NCBI RefSeq assembly: GCF_017654315.1
Contig: NZ_CP072203.1
Coordinates: forward strand, 5,518,001 to 5,582,000
Direction of reading: 5' to 3'
Length of the DNA stretch: 64,000 nucleotides
Origin: Gordonia polyisoprenivorans
GTDB lineage: Bacteria > Actinomycetota > Actinomycetes > Mycobacteriales > Mycobacteriaceae
The notes beneath the pieces are model-generated. The model ran no database searches. It saw only the letters and a list, made by a program, of their open reading frames with translations, and was not told the origin of the DNA. Shown here in pieces: positions 16,914-25,001 of this stretch. Made by a program: the position numbers and the translations under genes. The first letter of the stretch is position 1; every line of letters starts with the position of its first letter.

Positions 16914-17863
16914 CGGTGGTTCTCCTGTTCCCGTGCGGCGAAAGCCGTTGCCGCATCCCGCACCCAGGCGCCGTCCTCGTGCGCGGCGCGGCGAACTGCG
17001 ATCCGTTCGACGTTCATCGCACCGTTGCCCTTGACGACCTCGGTGAATTCACTCCAGTCGGGTTCGCCGAAGTCGTAGTGTCCGCGTTCGGCATTCCACG
17101 CCAGATCCGGGTCGGGGAAGCTCACGCCGAGGGCTTCGGCCTGCGGGACGCTCATGTCGACGAACTTTTGGCGCAGCTCGTCGTTGCTGTGCCGCTTGAT
17201 CCCCCACGCCATCGACTGTTCGCTGTTGGGCGAACGATCATCGGGCGGGCCGAACATCATCAGCGCCGGCCACCAGAACCGGTCGACGGATTCCTGCACC
17301 ATCGCCCGCTGCTCGTCGGTGCCACCCATCATCGTGGTGAGCAGCTCATAACCCTGGCGCTGGTGGAAGGACTCCTCCTTGCACACGCGGATCATCGCCC
17401 GGGCGTACGGCCCGAAGGAGCTGCGGCACAACGGCACCTGGTTACAGATGGCCGCGCCGTCGACGAGCCACCCGATCGTCCCGACGTCGGCATAGGTCAG
17501 CGTCGGGTAGTTGAAGATCGAGGAGTACTTCTGCCGCCCGGAGATGAGTTTGTCGGTGAGGTCGGCTCGATCGGCGCCCAACGTCTCGGCGGCCGAGTAC
17601 AGGTAGAGGCCGTGGCCCGCCTCGTCCTGCACCTTGGCCATCAGTATCGCCTTGCGCCGCAACGACGGAGCCCTGGTCAGCCAGTTCCCCTCGGGCTGCA
17701 TACCGATGATCTCCGAATGCGCGTGCTGGGCGATCTGCCGGATCAGCGTCTTGCGATAGCCCTCCGGCATCCAGTCACGGGGTTCGATACGCGCCTCGTC
17801 GGCGATGGTCGCGTCGAACGACTGCTGAAGTTCGACGTGCTGCTGTAGCTCGGTGTCGGTCAT
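16910..17863 (-). CDS. paaA: Phenylacetyl-CoA 1,2-epoxidase catalytic subunit PaaA
   Basis: 317 aa from ATG 17863 after AGGAAAG. Diiron ligand motifs are visible as [13 protein letters not shown] (ExxH) and [16 protein letters not shown] (EExxH). PaaA inserts one oxygen atom into the ring of phenylacetyl-CoA to give the 1,2-epoxide, receiving electrons from PaaE. Preceded by paaG (13-bp gap) and coupled to paaB. Confidence 0.95.
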   Translation of the reverse strand: MTDTELQQHVELQQSFDATIADEARIEPRDWMPEGYRKTLIRQIAQHAHSEIIGMQPEGNWLTRAPSLRRKAILMAKVQDEAGHGLYLYSAAETLGADRADLTDKLISGRQKYSSIFNYPTLTYADVGTIGWLVDGAAICNQVPLCRSSFGPYARAMIRVCKEESFHQRQGYELLTTMMGGTDEQRAMVQESVDRFWWPALMMFGPPDDRSPNSEQSMAWGIKRHSNDELRQKFVDMSVPQAEALGVSFPDPDLAWNAERGHYDFGEPDWSEFTEVVKGNGAMNVERIAVRRAAHEDGAWVRDAATAFAAREQENHR

Positions 17864-17876
17864 CTTTCCTGCTCTC

Positions 17877-18656
17877 TCAGCGACCGCTGAACTCGGGCGT
17901 GCGCTTGTCGAGGAATGCCTCGACGGCCGCGGCATGGTCGGCGGTCGCCCCGAGGTGACGTTGTGCGTCGTACTCACGGTCCAGCGCGTCGCTCAGGCCG
18001 TCGGCGCCGGACCCGACGAGGTCCTTGATCCGGCGGAACGCCTCGGTGGGTCCGTCGGCGAGGCGCCGGGCCAGATCCACTGCAGTGGAATCGAAGTCGG
18101 CATCCTCGGCGACACGATGCACCAGGCCCCAGTCGAGGGCCTGCGCGGCGTCGATGCGATCGCCGAGCATCAGCAGTCCGGTGGCGCGGCTACTACCGAG
18201 CATGGAGACCAGATGATGCGACAGACCGGAGTCGCTCGCCAGGCCGATGCCCGCGAATGCGGTGGCGAAAGTGGCATTCTGCGAGGCGATCCGGATGTCG
18301 GCGGTCAGCGCGATCCCGAGTCCCGCACCGACGCAGGCACCGCGGACGGCCGCGATCACCGGCACCTCGATGCCCGCGAGCGCCCGGATGACCGGATTGT
18401 AGTGGTCGGCGACGGTGTCCATCGCATGCTCGGGCGACTTCCTCAGTTCGGCGACGTGATCGCCGAGATCCTGTCCGACGCAGAAGTTCTTGCCCTCGGC
18501 CGCCAGCAGGACCGCACGTACCGTGCGATCACCCGCGACCTTCTCGATCGCCTGGCGCAGTGCCGTCTTGGTCTCGACGTCGAGCGCGTTGTGGGCACGC
18601 GGGCGCGCCAGGGTGATGGTGGCGAGTCCGTCGGTGATCTCCAGTGTCACTGTCAT
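17877..18656 (-). CDS. paaG: Epoxyphenylacetyl-CoA isomerase PaaG (crotonase family)
   Basis: 259 aa crotonase fold with an oxyanion-hole region ([25 protein letters not shown]). The two glutamates used by true enoyl-CoA hydratases are both absent (GAGLG in place of GGGxE, and ATAFAG where QPE is expected), while an Asp in GLASDSG is kept. That is the PaaG arrangement, in which this Asp isomerises the ring epoxide to the oxepin-CoA. It sits between paaH (3 bp) and paaA (13 bp), so operon context agrees. Confidence 0.88.
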   Translation of the reverse strand: MTVTLEITDGLATITLARPRAHNALDVETKTALRQAIEKVAGDRTVRAVLLAAEGKNFCVGQDLGDHVAELRKSPEHAMDTVADHYNPVIRALAGIEVPVIAAVRGACVGAGLGIALTADIRIASQNATFATAFAGIGLASDSGLSHHLVSMLGSSRATGLLMLGDRIDAAQALDWGLVHRVAEDADFDSTAVDLARRLADGPTEAFRRIKDLVGSGADGLSDALDREYDAQRHLGATADHAAAVEAFLDKRTPEFSGR

Positions 18657-18659
18657 CTG

Positions 18660-19532
18660 TCAGCCTTCCCAATCGTAGAAGCCACGGCCGGACTTGCGAC
18701 CGAGTTCACCGCGGGTAACCTTGTCGCGCAGCAGTTGTGGTGGTTCGAACCTCGCCCCGAGGGTCGCGGCGAGGTGGTCGGCGACGGCCAACCGCACGTC
18801 GAGTCCGACGAGATCGGTCGACCGGAGCGGACCCATCGGGTGCCGATAGCCCAATTCCATGGCGCGGTCGATGGATTCGGCGTCGGCGACGCCCTCTTCG
18901 ACCATCCGGATGGCCTCGAGGCCCAGGTGGACCCCGAGCCGGCTGGTGGCGAATCCCGGGGAGTCGTTGACGACGATCGCCGTCTTACCGAGGGCGTCGA
19001 CCCATCCGCGGACCGCATCGACGGTGCTCTGGGCCGTGGTGCCGGCGCGCACGATCTCGACGAGTTCGGAGACCGGCACCGGATTGAAGAAGTGCATGCC
19101 GACGAATCGTGACGGGTCGGGCAGTGCCGCACCGAGTTCGGAGATCGACAGGGAACTCGTATTGGAGGCGATGACAGTGGTGGCGGCCACCGTCTCGGCG
19201 ACCTGCGCGAGAACATCGAGTTTGAGCGCGACGTTCTCGGGAACCGCCTCCACGACAAGGCCGAGATCTGTCGGCAGCGCACGGGGTTCACCGACGGTGT
19301 GCACCCGTGCCAGAACCTCGTCGGGTGTCCGACCACCCAGCAGGTCGCGATCCGCGGCGCGTTGCAGACCGGTCGCGACACGACTGCGGGCTCCCTCCTG
19401 GTCGAGCGAGTCCGCGATGGTCACCGTGACACCGCGCTCGGCGAAGACCTGCGCGATGCCCGCGCCCATCCGTCCGCCACCGACCACGCCGACGGTTGCC
19501 GGGAGATCGCCGCCAGAAGTGCTGCTGTTCAT
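18660..19532 (-). CDS. paaH: 3-hydroxyacyl-CoA dehydrogenase PaaH
   Basis: 290 aa; the ATG overlaps the TGA of the upstream crotonase gene (ATGA). The much longer open frame extending upstream is overprinting on that gene. Rossmann motif VGVVGGGRMGAGIAQVF at about 13-29; VIASNTSSLSIS and HFFNPVPVSELVEIV are HAD-family signatures; the C-terminus has YRHPMGPL and GRKSGRGFYDW. It should oxidise 3-hydroxyadipyl-CoA to 3-oxoadipyl-CoA with NAD. Length fits the single-domain 3-hydroxybutyryl-CoA dehydrogenase type, not the longer E. coli PaaH. Confidence 0.88.
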   Translation of the reverse strand: MNSSTSGGDLPATVGVVGGGRMGAGIAQVFAERGVTVTIADSLDQEGARSRVATGLQRAADRDLLGGRTPDEVLARVHTVGEPRALPTDLGLVVEAVPENVALKLDVLAQVAETVAATTVIASNTSSLSISELGAALPDPSRFVGMHFFNPVPVSELVEIVRAGTTAQSTVDAVRGWVDALGKTAIVVNDSPGFATSRLGVHLGLEAIRMVEEGVADAESIDRAMELGYRHPMGPLRSTDLVGLDVRLAVADHLAATLGARFEPPQLLRDKVTRGELGRKSGRGFYDWEG

Positions 19533-20290
19533 GACTTCTTCTCCAGGAATGCGGACATGCGTTCGGTCTTGTCGGGTCCGTCGAAGAGCACGGCCTGTGC
19601 GATGTCGTCGGCCCATGGGTGATGTCCGGGGGCGTCGATGACGGTCTTCGACAGGCGCAGCGCCAGCGCCGACTGCGCGACGATGCGATCGATGACGGTC
19701 TCGGCCACGGCGAACGGGTCGTCGGCGACCTCCATGACCAGGCCGTGCCGCAATGCCTGCTCGGCGTCGAGTCGCGCGCCGGCAAGCAGGATCTGCTTGG
19801 CGACCGAGGTACCGACGAGCTGCGGGAGGCGATAGCTCGCGCCTGCCGCGGCGAGGATGCCCAGCGCGGGCTCGGGGTTGCCGAACACCGCATCCGGTGC
19901 GGCGATGCGGATATCGCAGGCATAGGCGAGTTCGGCACCGCCACCGAGCGCATAACCCTCGACGACGGCGACAGTGGGAAGCGCGAGCGCCGCGATCCGG
20001 TCGAACAGGGTGCGATTGATCCCGGCCAGCGCATCGTCGCGGGTACGTCGGGCGAGCTGGGCGATGTCGGCGCCGCCCGCGAAGTTGTGTCCGGCCCCGC
20101 ACAACAGCACCGGCTTGGGCGCCCGCTCGACGATCGCACACACCCGGTGCAGTTCGGCGATCATCTCGCCGGTGATGGCGTTGCGGCGCTCCGGACGGTT
20201 CAGCGTGACGCGGTAGCGATCGCCGTCGTCGGAGATCGCCACGTGGTCGAGATCGACGGGTGGCGTGTCGGCGGTCACCGCACCGGCCAT
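19529..20290 (-). CDS. paaF: Enoyl-CoA hydratase PaaF
   Basis: 253 aa crotonase-family protein. Unlike its operon neighbour PaaG it keeps both catalytic glutamates, in GGGAELAYACD and VFGNPEPALG, so a genuine hydratase acting on 2,3-dehydroadipyl-CoA is expected. First gene of the ten-gene paa operon, with a strong GAGGAGG ribosome site. Its promoter region is shared with the divergent TetR gene and contains a perfect 8+8 palindrome. Confidence 0.85.
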   Translation of the reverse strand: MAGAVTADTPPVDLDHVAISDDGDRYRVTLNRPERRNAITGEMIAELHRVCAIVERAPKPVLLCGAGHNFAGGADIAQLARRTRDDALAGINRTLFDRIAALALPTVAVVEGYALGGGAELAYACDIRIAAPDAVFGNPEPALGILAAAGASYRLPQLVGTSVAKQILLAGARLDAEQALRHGLVMEVADDPFAVAETVIDRIVAQSALALRLSKTVIDAPGHHPWADDIAQAVLFDGPDKTERMSAFLEKKS

Positions 20291-20327
20291 GATTGGCCCT
20301 CCTCACACTGTGGACCCCTCCATTAAT

Positions 20328-20347
20328 AACCGACCTTTTGGTCGGTT
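20328..20347. promoter_or_regulatory. Palindromic operator in the paaF/tetR divergent promoter
   Basis: Perfect inverted repeat AACCGACC-TTTT-GGTCGGTT, 38 bp upstream of the paaF start and about 60-80 bp upstream of the TetR start. Location and symmetry are those of a TetR-family (PaaR-type) operator controlling both directions. Confidence 0.8.
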
Positions 20348-20405
20348 GCAACCCCCGTGTCGTCCCCGGTCACCGTCCCGCGGGCTTTTTGCCATCATGA
20401 GATCC

Positions 20406-21020
20406 ATGACCACTGCGAAACCGGCCAAGCGCACGGGCCGCCCGGGGCGCCCCGGCTACGACCTCGACTCGCTGCTCGCGGTCGCGGTGAAGGTCTTCAA
20501 CGAGAAGGGCTACGACGGCACGAGCATGGATGTGCTCGCCGACCGCCTCGGGATCAGCAAGTCGTCGATCTATCACCACGTCTCGGGCAAGCAGGAACTC
20601 CTCGAGCTGGCTCTCGGGCGCGCACTCGGGGCCCTCTTCGCCGCGACCACGGAGGCCGGCACCACCGAGGGCCGACACATCGATCGGCTGGAGTACCTGG
20701 TCAGACGCAGTGTGGAGATCCTTGCCGCCGAACTCCCCTACGTCACACTGCTGCTGCGAGTACGCGGCAACTCGGTCGTTGAACGCCGGGCACTGGCCCG
20801 TCGACGTGAGTTCGACGAGTTCGTCGGCAACCTCGTCATCGGCGCCGCCGAGGAGGGCGACGTCTCCCCGGAGGTCGACCCGGCACTGGTGGCACGGCTG
20901 CTGTTCGGCACGGTCAACTCGCTCATCGAGTGGTACCGACCACGTGTCGGGGTCAGCGTCGACGAACTCGCCGACGCCGTGGTCGCGATGACCTTCGACG
21001 GACTGCGCCGCCGTCGCTGA
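20406..21020 (+). CDS. paaR: TetR-family repressor of the phenylacetate genes (PaaR-type)
   Basis: 204 aa from ATG 20406; an ATG three codons upstream (20397) is equally possible, since neither has a strong ribosome site. A basic N-terminus (KPAKRTGRPGRPGY) leads into the helix-turn-helix MDVLADRLGISKSSIYHHVSGK, then a C-terminal ligand domain with TLLLRVRGNSVVERRALARRRE. It is divergent from the paa operon and upstream of paaZ, so it probably represses both transcripts and responds to phenylacetyl-CoA, as PaaR does in other bacteria. The symbol is given on context and size. Confidence 0.72.
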   Translation: MTTAKPAKRTGRPGRPGYDLDSLLAVAVKVFNEKGYDGTSMDVLADRLGISKSSIYHHVSGKQELLELALGRALGALFAATTEAGTTEGRHIDRLEYLVRRSVEILAAELPYVTLLLRVRGNSVVERRALARRREFDEFVGNLVIGAAEEGDVSPEVDPALVARLLFGTVNSLIEWYRPRVGVSVDELADAVVAMTFDGLRRRR

Positions 21021-21100
21021 CCATCGCCACCCCTTGACACGGGACCAACGTCCCGGCGATGGTAATTACCAACCGAATGGACGGTAGAGGGAGCTGGGCT

Positions 21101-23140
21101 GTGAGCCGATTGTTGGAAAGCTGGACACAAGGACGCTGGTACGCCGCGCCCGACGAGGGCACGCCGTTGCTCAGCGCGGTCGACGGATCGGAGGTGGCGC
21201 GGATCTCGGCGACCGGTGTCGATCGCGCCGCGATGGTCGAATACGCACGCACCGTCGGTGGAGAGGCGCTGGCCTCGCTGACCTTCCACGAGCGGGCCGG
21301 GTTGCTCAAACAACTCGGCCTCACCCTGATGGCGGGCAAGGACGAGTTCTACGAACTCTCCCGTACGACCGGCGCCACCGACCGCGACTCCGCCGTCGAC
21401 ATCGACGGCGGATTCGGGACCGTCCTGAGTTATGCGAGCAAGGCCCGACGCGAATTGCCCGACGATACCGTCTATCTCGACGGACCGGTCGAGCAGCTCG
21501 GCAAGAAGGGCACCTTCCTCGGCCAACACCTCTACACCTCCCGACGCGGGGTTGCGGTGCAGATCAACGCGTTCAACTTCCCGGTGTGGGGTTTCCTGGA
21601 GAAGCTGGCCCCGGCGTTCATCGCCGGCGTGCCCACGATCGTCAAACCCGCCAGTGCCACTGCCTATCTCACCGAACTCGTGGTCCGCCGCATCGTCGAG
21701 AGCGGCATCCTGCCCGAGGGCTCGGTGCAACTACTGTGCGGCAGCGCGGGCGATCTGCTCGACCATCTCGACGGACAGGATTCGGTGGCCTTCACCGGCT
21801 CGGCCGACACCGCCGCCGTGCTGCGCGCCCACCCGACGGTGGTGGCGTCCGGGCTGCACTTCACCGCCGAGGCGGACTCACTCAACGCATCGATCCTCGG
21901 TGCCGACGTGGGCGTCGACGACCCCGAATTCGACCTGTACGTGCGGCAACTCGTCACCGAGATGACCGTCAAAGCCGGGCAGAAGTGCACCGCAATCCGC
22001 CGTGCCCTGGTCCCCGAGCCCCTCGTCGATGCCGTCGTTGAGGCCGCGTCGGCGAGACTGTCCACGATCCGCGTCGGCAATCCCGCCGCCCCCGACGTGC
22101 GGATGGGCGCGCTCGCGAGCACCGAGCAGCGCGATGAGGTCCTGAAATCACTTCGGGGACTGACCAAATCGGCCGACATCGTCTTCGGCGACCCCGACCA
22201 CGTCGAGCTCGTTGACGCCGAGCGCTCATCAGGAGCATTTCTCTCGCCGATCCTGTTACGCGCCACCGACAGCTGGGCGCCGGAGATCCACGACATCGAG
22301 GCCTTCGGTCCGGTGTCGACGGTCATCGGCTACCGCGACACCGACGACGCCATCGCCCTCGCCGCCCGCGGCCGTGGATCGCTGGTGGCCTCGCTGGTGA
22401 CCGCCGACACCGACGTCGCGGCGACCGTCGTGCGCGGCATCGCCGCCTACCACGGTCGCATTCTGGTGCTCAACGCCGAGGATGCCGCCGAATCCACCGG
22501 CCACGGCTCACCGCTGCCGGTCCTGGTGCACGGCGGCCCCGGCCGCGCGGGCGGCGGGGAGGAACTCGGCGGCATCCGCGGCGTGCTCCACCACATGCAG
22601 CGCACCGCGGTGCAGGGCACACCGAACATCCTCACCGCGGTCGGACGGCGTTGGGTCGGCGGCGCCGACCGCGTGCAGACCGATGTGCATCCGTTCCGGA
22701 AGAATCTGTCGCAGTTGCAGATCGGCGACACCATCGTGGGTGGGCCGCGTCAGGTGACGCGTGCCGACATCGACCATTTCGCCGAATTCACCGGCGACAC
22801 CTTCTACGCGCACACCGACCCGGAAGCTGCCGCGGCCAACCCCCTCTTCGGCGGCATCGTCGCCCATGGATACCTGGTGGTGTCGCTGGCCGCGGGCCTG
22901 TTCGTCGATCCGGCACCGGGCCCGGTGCTGGCCAACTTCGGCGTCGACGGATTGCGATTCCTCACGCCGGTCAAAGCCGAGGACAGCCTCACCGTCACGT
23001 TGACGGCCAAACAGATCACGCCACGCCAGAGCGCCGATTACGGTGAGGTGCGCTGGGATGCCGTCGTGACCAACCAGAACGACGACCCGGTGGCGACCTA
23101 CGACGTGCTCACGCTCGTCGCCAAAGCCGAAAAGGAGTAA
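21101..23140 (+). CDS. paaZ: Bifunctional ring-opening hydrolase/aldehyde dehydrogenase PaaZ
   Basis: 679 aa from GTG 21101, preceded by GAGGGAG; E. coli PaaZ is about 681. The N-terminal aldehyde dehydrogenase domain (to about 520) has FTAEADSLN and nucleophile Cys in KAGQKCTAIRR. The C-terminal MaoC-like hydrolase domain has TGDTFYAHTD and VAHGYLVVSLAAGL, with the Asp and His used for oxepin-CoA ring opening. It hydrolyses oxepin-CoA and oxidises the resulting semialdehyde. An ACCG-N6-CGGT element (21073-21086) sits just upstream and may be a second PaaR-type site. Confidence 0.92.
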   Translation: MSRLLESWTQGRWYAAPDEGTPLLSAVDGSEVARISATGVDRAAMVEYARTVGGEALASLTFHERAGLLKQLGLTLMAGKDEFYELSRTTGATDRDSAVDIDGGFGTVLSYASKARRELPDDTVYLDGPVEQLGKKGTFLGQHLYTSRRGVAVQINAFNFPVWGFLEKLAPAFIAGVPTIVKPASATAYLTELVVRRIVESGILPEGSVQLLCGSAGDLLDHLDGQDSVAFTGSADTAAVLRAHPTVVASGLHFTAEADSLNASILGADVGVDDPEFDLYVRQLVTEMTVKAGQKCTAIRRALVPEPLVDAVVEAASARLSTIRVGNPAAPDVRMGALASTEQRDEVLKSLRGLTKSADIVFGDPDHVELVDAERSSGAFLSPILLRATDSWAPEIHDIEAFGPVSTVIGYRDTDDAIALAARGRGSLVASLVTADTDVAATVVRGIAAYHGRILVLNAEDAAESTGHGSPLPVLVHGGPGRAGGGEELGGIRGVLHHMQRTAVQGTPNILTAVGRRWVGGADRVQTDVHPFRKNLSQLQIGDTIVGGPRQVTRADIDHFAEFTGDTFYAHTDPEAAAANPLFGGIVAHGYLVVSLAAGLFVDPAPGPVLANFGVDGLRFLTPVKAEDSLTVTLTAKQITPRQSADYGEVRWDAVVTNQNDDPVATYDVLTLVAKAEKE

Positions 23141-23145
23141 TCGAC

Positions 23146-23460
23146 ATGACCGTTCGCGTTGCCGTCTGCTACGGACAACCCACCGACCCCGCCGCGTTCG
23201 ACGACTACTACGAGCGGGTACACATCCCGCTCGCGAATGCGATCCCGGGCCTGACCGACTACACCTACGCCAAGGTGTCGACGCTCGACGGCTCCGAGCC
23301 GCCATACTACTCGGTCGCGGGCCTGTACTTCGCCGACGACGACTCGTTGAAGGCCGGCCTGGGGTCTCCCGAGATGGCCGCCGCCGCAGGTGATGTGCCC
23401 AACTTCGCCACCGGTGGGGTCACCATGTTCACCCACGCCGAGACCTCGGTGCGTCCGTGA
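23146..23460 (+). CDS. EthD-family small ferredoxin-like-fold protein
   Basis: 104 aa with AAFDDYYERVHIPLANAIPGL (the DxxYxxxHxPL motif of EthD proteins) and a C-terminal FATGGVTMFTHAE. EthD-like dimeric alpha/beta barrels include helper proteins, monooxygenase accessories and decarboxylases; the activity here is unknown. It follows paaZ by 5 bp (AAGGAG site) and its stop overlaps the paaI start (GTGA), so it belongs to the phenylacetate transcript. A role in handling a reactive pathway intermediate is inference. Confidence 0.8.
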   Translation: MTVRVAVCYGQPTDPAAFDDYYERVHIPLANAIPGLTDYTYAKVSTLDGSEPPYYSVAGLYFADDDSLKAGLGSPEMAAAAGDVPNFATGGVTMFTHAETSVRP

Positions 23461-23876
23461 CGTCGGTTCCCGACGAGGTCACCGACCACGCGATCGCGCG
23501 GCGGATGTTCGCCGAGGACAACGCGTCTCGCGCGCTCGGCATCGAGCTCCTCGAGCTCGGTGCCGGGCGGGCGCGGATGTCGATGCGCATCGGAGCACAG
23601 ATGGTCAACGGCCACGGCATCACCCACGGCGGCTATGTGTTTCTCCTCGCCGACACCGCGTTCGCGGTCGCCTGCAACAGCGGTGACGACGCCGCTGTTG
23701 CCGCCCGCTGCGACATCCGCTTCCTGCGCCCCACCCACGCCGGTGACCTGCTCGTCGCCGACGCCCGCGAGGTCGCGGGCTTCGGTCGCAACGGGATCTA
23801 CGACGTCACCGTCACCTGCGGCGAGCAGGTGGTCGCCGAATTCCGCGGTGACAGCCGCACCATCGCCCGCCCCTGA
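23457..23876 (+). CDS. paaI: Hydroxyphenylacetyl-CoA thioesterase PaaI
   Basis: 139 aa hotdog-fold protein; GTG start overlapping the previous stop. The active-site stretch GHGITHGGYVFLLADTAFAVACN holds the HGG turn and the catalytic Asp of PaaI thioesterases; RCDIRFLRPTHAGDLLVADA is typical of the family. PaaI recycles CoA from dead-end hydroxyphenylacetyl-CoA formed when the epoxide or oxepin escapes. Last gene of the paaZ operon. Confidence 0.9.
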   Translation: MTSVPDEVTDHAIARRMFAEDNASRALGIELLELGAGRARMSMRIGAQMVNGHGITHGGYVFLLADTAFAVACNSGDDAAVAARCDIRFLRPTHAGDLLVADAREVAGFGRNGIYDVTVTCGEQVVAEFRGDSRTIARP

Positions 23877-23894
23877 GCCGCGCGCCGGCCGATC

Positions 23895-24830
23895 TCAGAC
23901 GCGGACGACGATCTTCCCGCGCACATGACCGGACTCGCTGCGCTCGTGCGCGGCGGCGGCATCGGCCAGGTCGAACACCTCGGCGATCTCGGGAGTCAGA
24001 GCACCCGTCTCGCCGAGTCGCGCAAGTTCTGCGAGGTCGGTGGCGTCGGGCCGCACCCAGACGTACTGGCCCCCGAATTCGTCGCGCGCCCGCGCATCGG
24101 TGATGGAGGCGACGGTGCCGCCCACGCGTAACACCTCCGGTACCGAATCCAGCGCGTCACCGCCGACATAGTCGAGGACCGCGTCCACACCCTCGGGTTC
24201 GAGCGCGCGTACTCGCTCGGCCAGCCCGTCTCCGTAGGTCACGGGTTCGGCGCCGAGACGTCGGAGGAAGTCGTGATTGGCGGCCGACGCCGTGCCGATC
24301 ACCCGGGCGCCCATCGACCGCGCGATCTGGACGGCAAACGAGCCGACACCGCCGGCGGCGGCGTGGACGAGCACCGTGTGCCCCGATCGCACGCCCACGC
24401 GCCGAATCGTCTGGTACGCGGTGAGCCCGGCGAGCGGAACGGCCGCGGCCTCCTCGAACGACCACCCGGCCGGCTTGCGGGCGAGGGTTCGTACCGGCGC
24501 GGCGACGAATTCGGCGAGCGTTCCGCCCGCCACCTCGCCACCGACGACGTCTTTGCGGACGTAGCCGAACACCTCGTCGCCGACCTCGAATTCCGGTGTG
24601 TCCAAGCCCACTTGCTCGACGACACCGGCGACATCCCATCCCGGGACGACCGGGAACACGGTGTCGAGGACCTCGGCGAGGTAGCCCTGGCGAACCTTCC
24701 AGTCCACGGGATTGACACTCGAGGCGCGCACGCGCACGAGGACGGAGTCGGGTCCGACGTGGGGTGTCGGGAGATCGCGCAGCGTCAGGACATCGGAGCC
24801 GCCGAAGCGGTCATAGGTGATTGCTCGCAT
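23895..24830 (-). CDS. NADP-dependent quinone oxidoreductase-like (zinc-free MDR)
   Basis: 311 aa from ATG 24830 (MRAITYDRFGGSDVLTLRDL). Medium-chain reductase fold: VRVRASSVNPVDWKVRQGYL, AAAVPLAGLTAYQTI and nucleotide motif HAAAGGVGSFAVQIARSMGA. It lacks the cysteine-rich structural zinc lobe, as in quinone reductases/zeta-crystallins. Substrate unknown. It stands alone, convergent with paaI and divergent from the flavin monooxygenase operon; regulation not evident. Confidence 0.85.
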   Translation of the reverse strand: MRAITYDRFGGSDVLTLRDLPTPHVGPDSVLVRVRASSVNPVDWKVRQGYLAEVLDTVFPVVPGWDVAGVVEQVGLDTPEFEVGDEVFGYVRKDVVGGEVAGGTLAEFVAAPVRTLARKPAGWSFEEAAAVPLAGLTAYQTIRRVGVRSGHTVLVHAAAGGVGSFAVQIARSMGARVIGTASAANHDFLRRLGAEPVTYGDGLAERVRALEPEGVDAVLDYVGGDALDSVPEVLRVGGTVASITDARARDEFGGQYVWVRPDATDLAELARLGETGALTPEIAEVFDLADAAAAHERSESGHVRGKIVVRV

Positions 24831-24882
24831 GGTCGCTGCAACGGGCTCCCCGATCGATTGATTCCGTGGGTTGTCGACCGCT

Positions 24883-24911
24883 CTGACAGAATTCGGGAAA
24901 ACCGATACAAT
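24883..24911 (+). promoter_or_regulatory. Sigma-70-type promoter for the monooxygenase operon
   Basis: -35 CTGACA and -10 TACAAT separated by 17 bp, about 90 bp upstream of the monooxygenase GTG. The surrounding 60 bp are unusually AT-rich for this genome. Confidence 0.6.
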
Positions 24912-25001
24912 ACACCGATTAATACCGCTGTACAGATTCAACAGCTTCACGCGATCCTTGATCCGACGCACGAGACATTGGGCGAACGTTGGAGGTTGGC
25001 A

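Noticed and set aside
18660..20351. Possible PaaH fused to an N-terminal domain (563 codons open)
   Set aside because: The upstream part is overprinted on paaF in another frame; the ATG at 19532 overlaps the paaF stop as ATGA, a normal coupling, and PaaH is full length from there.
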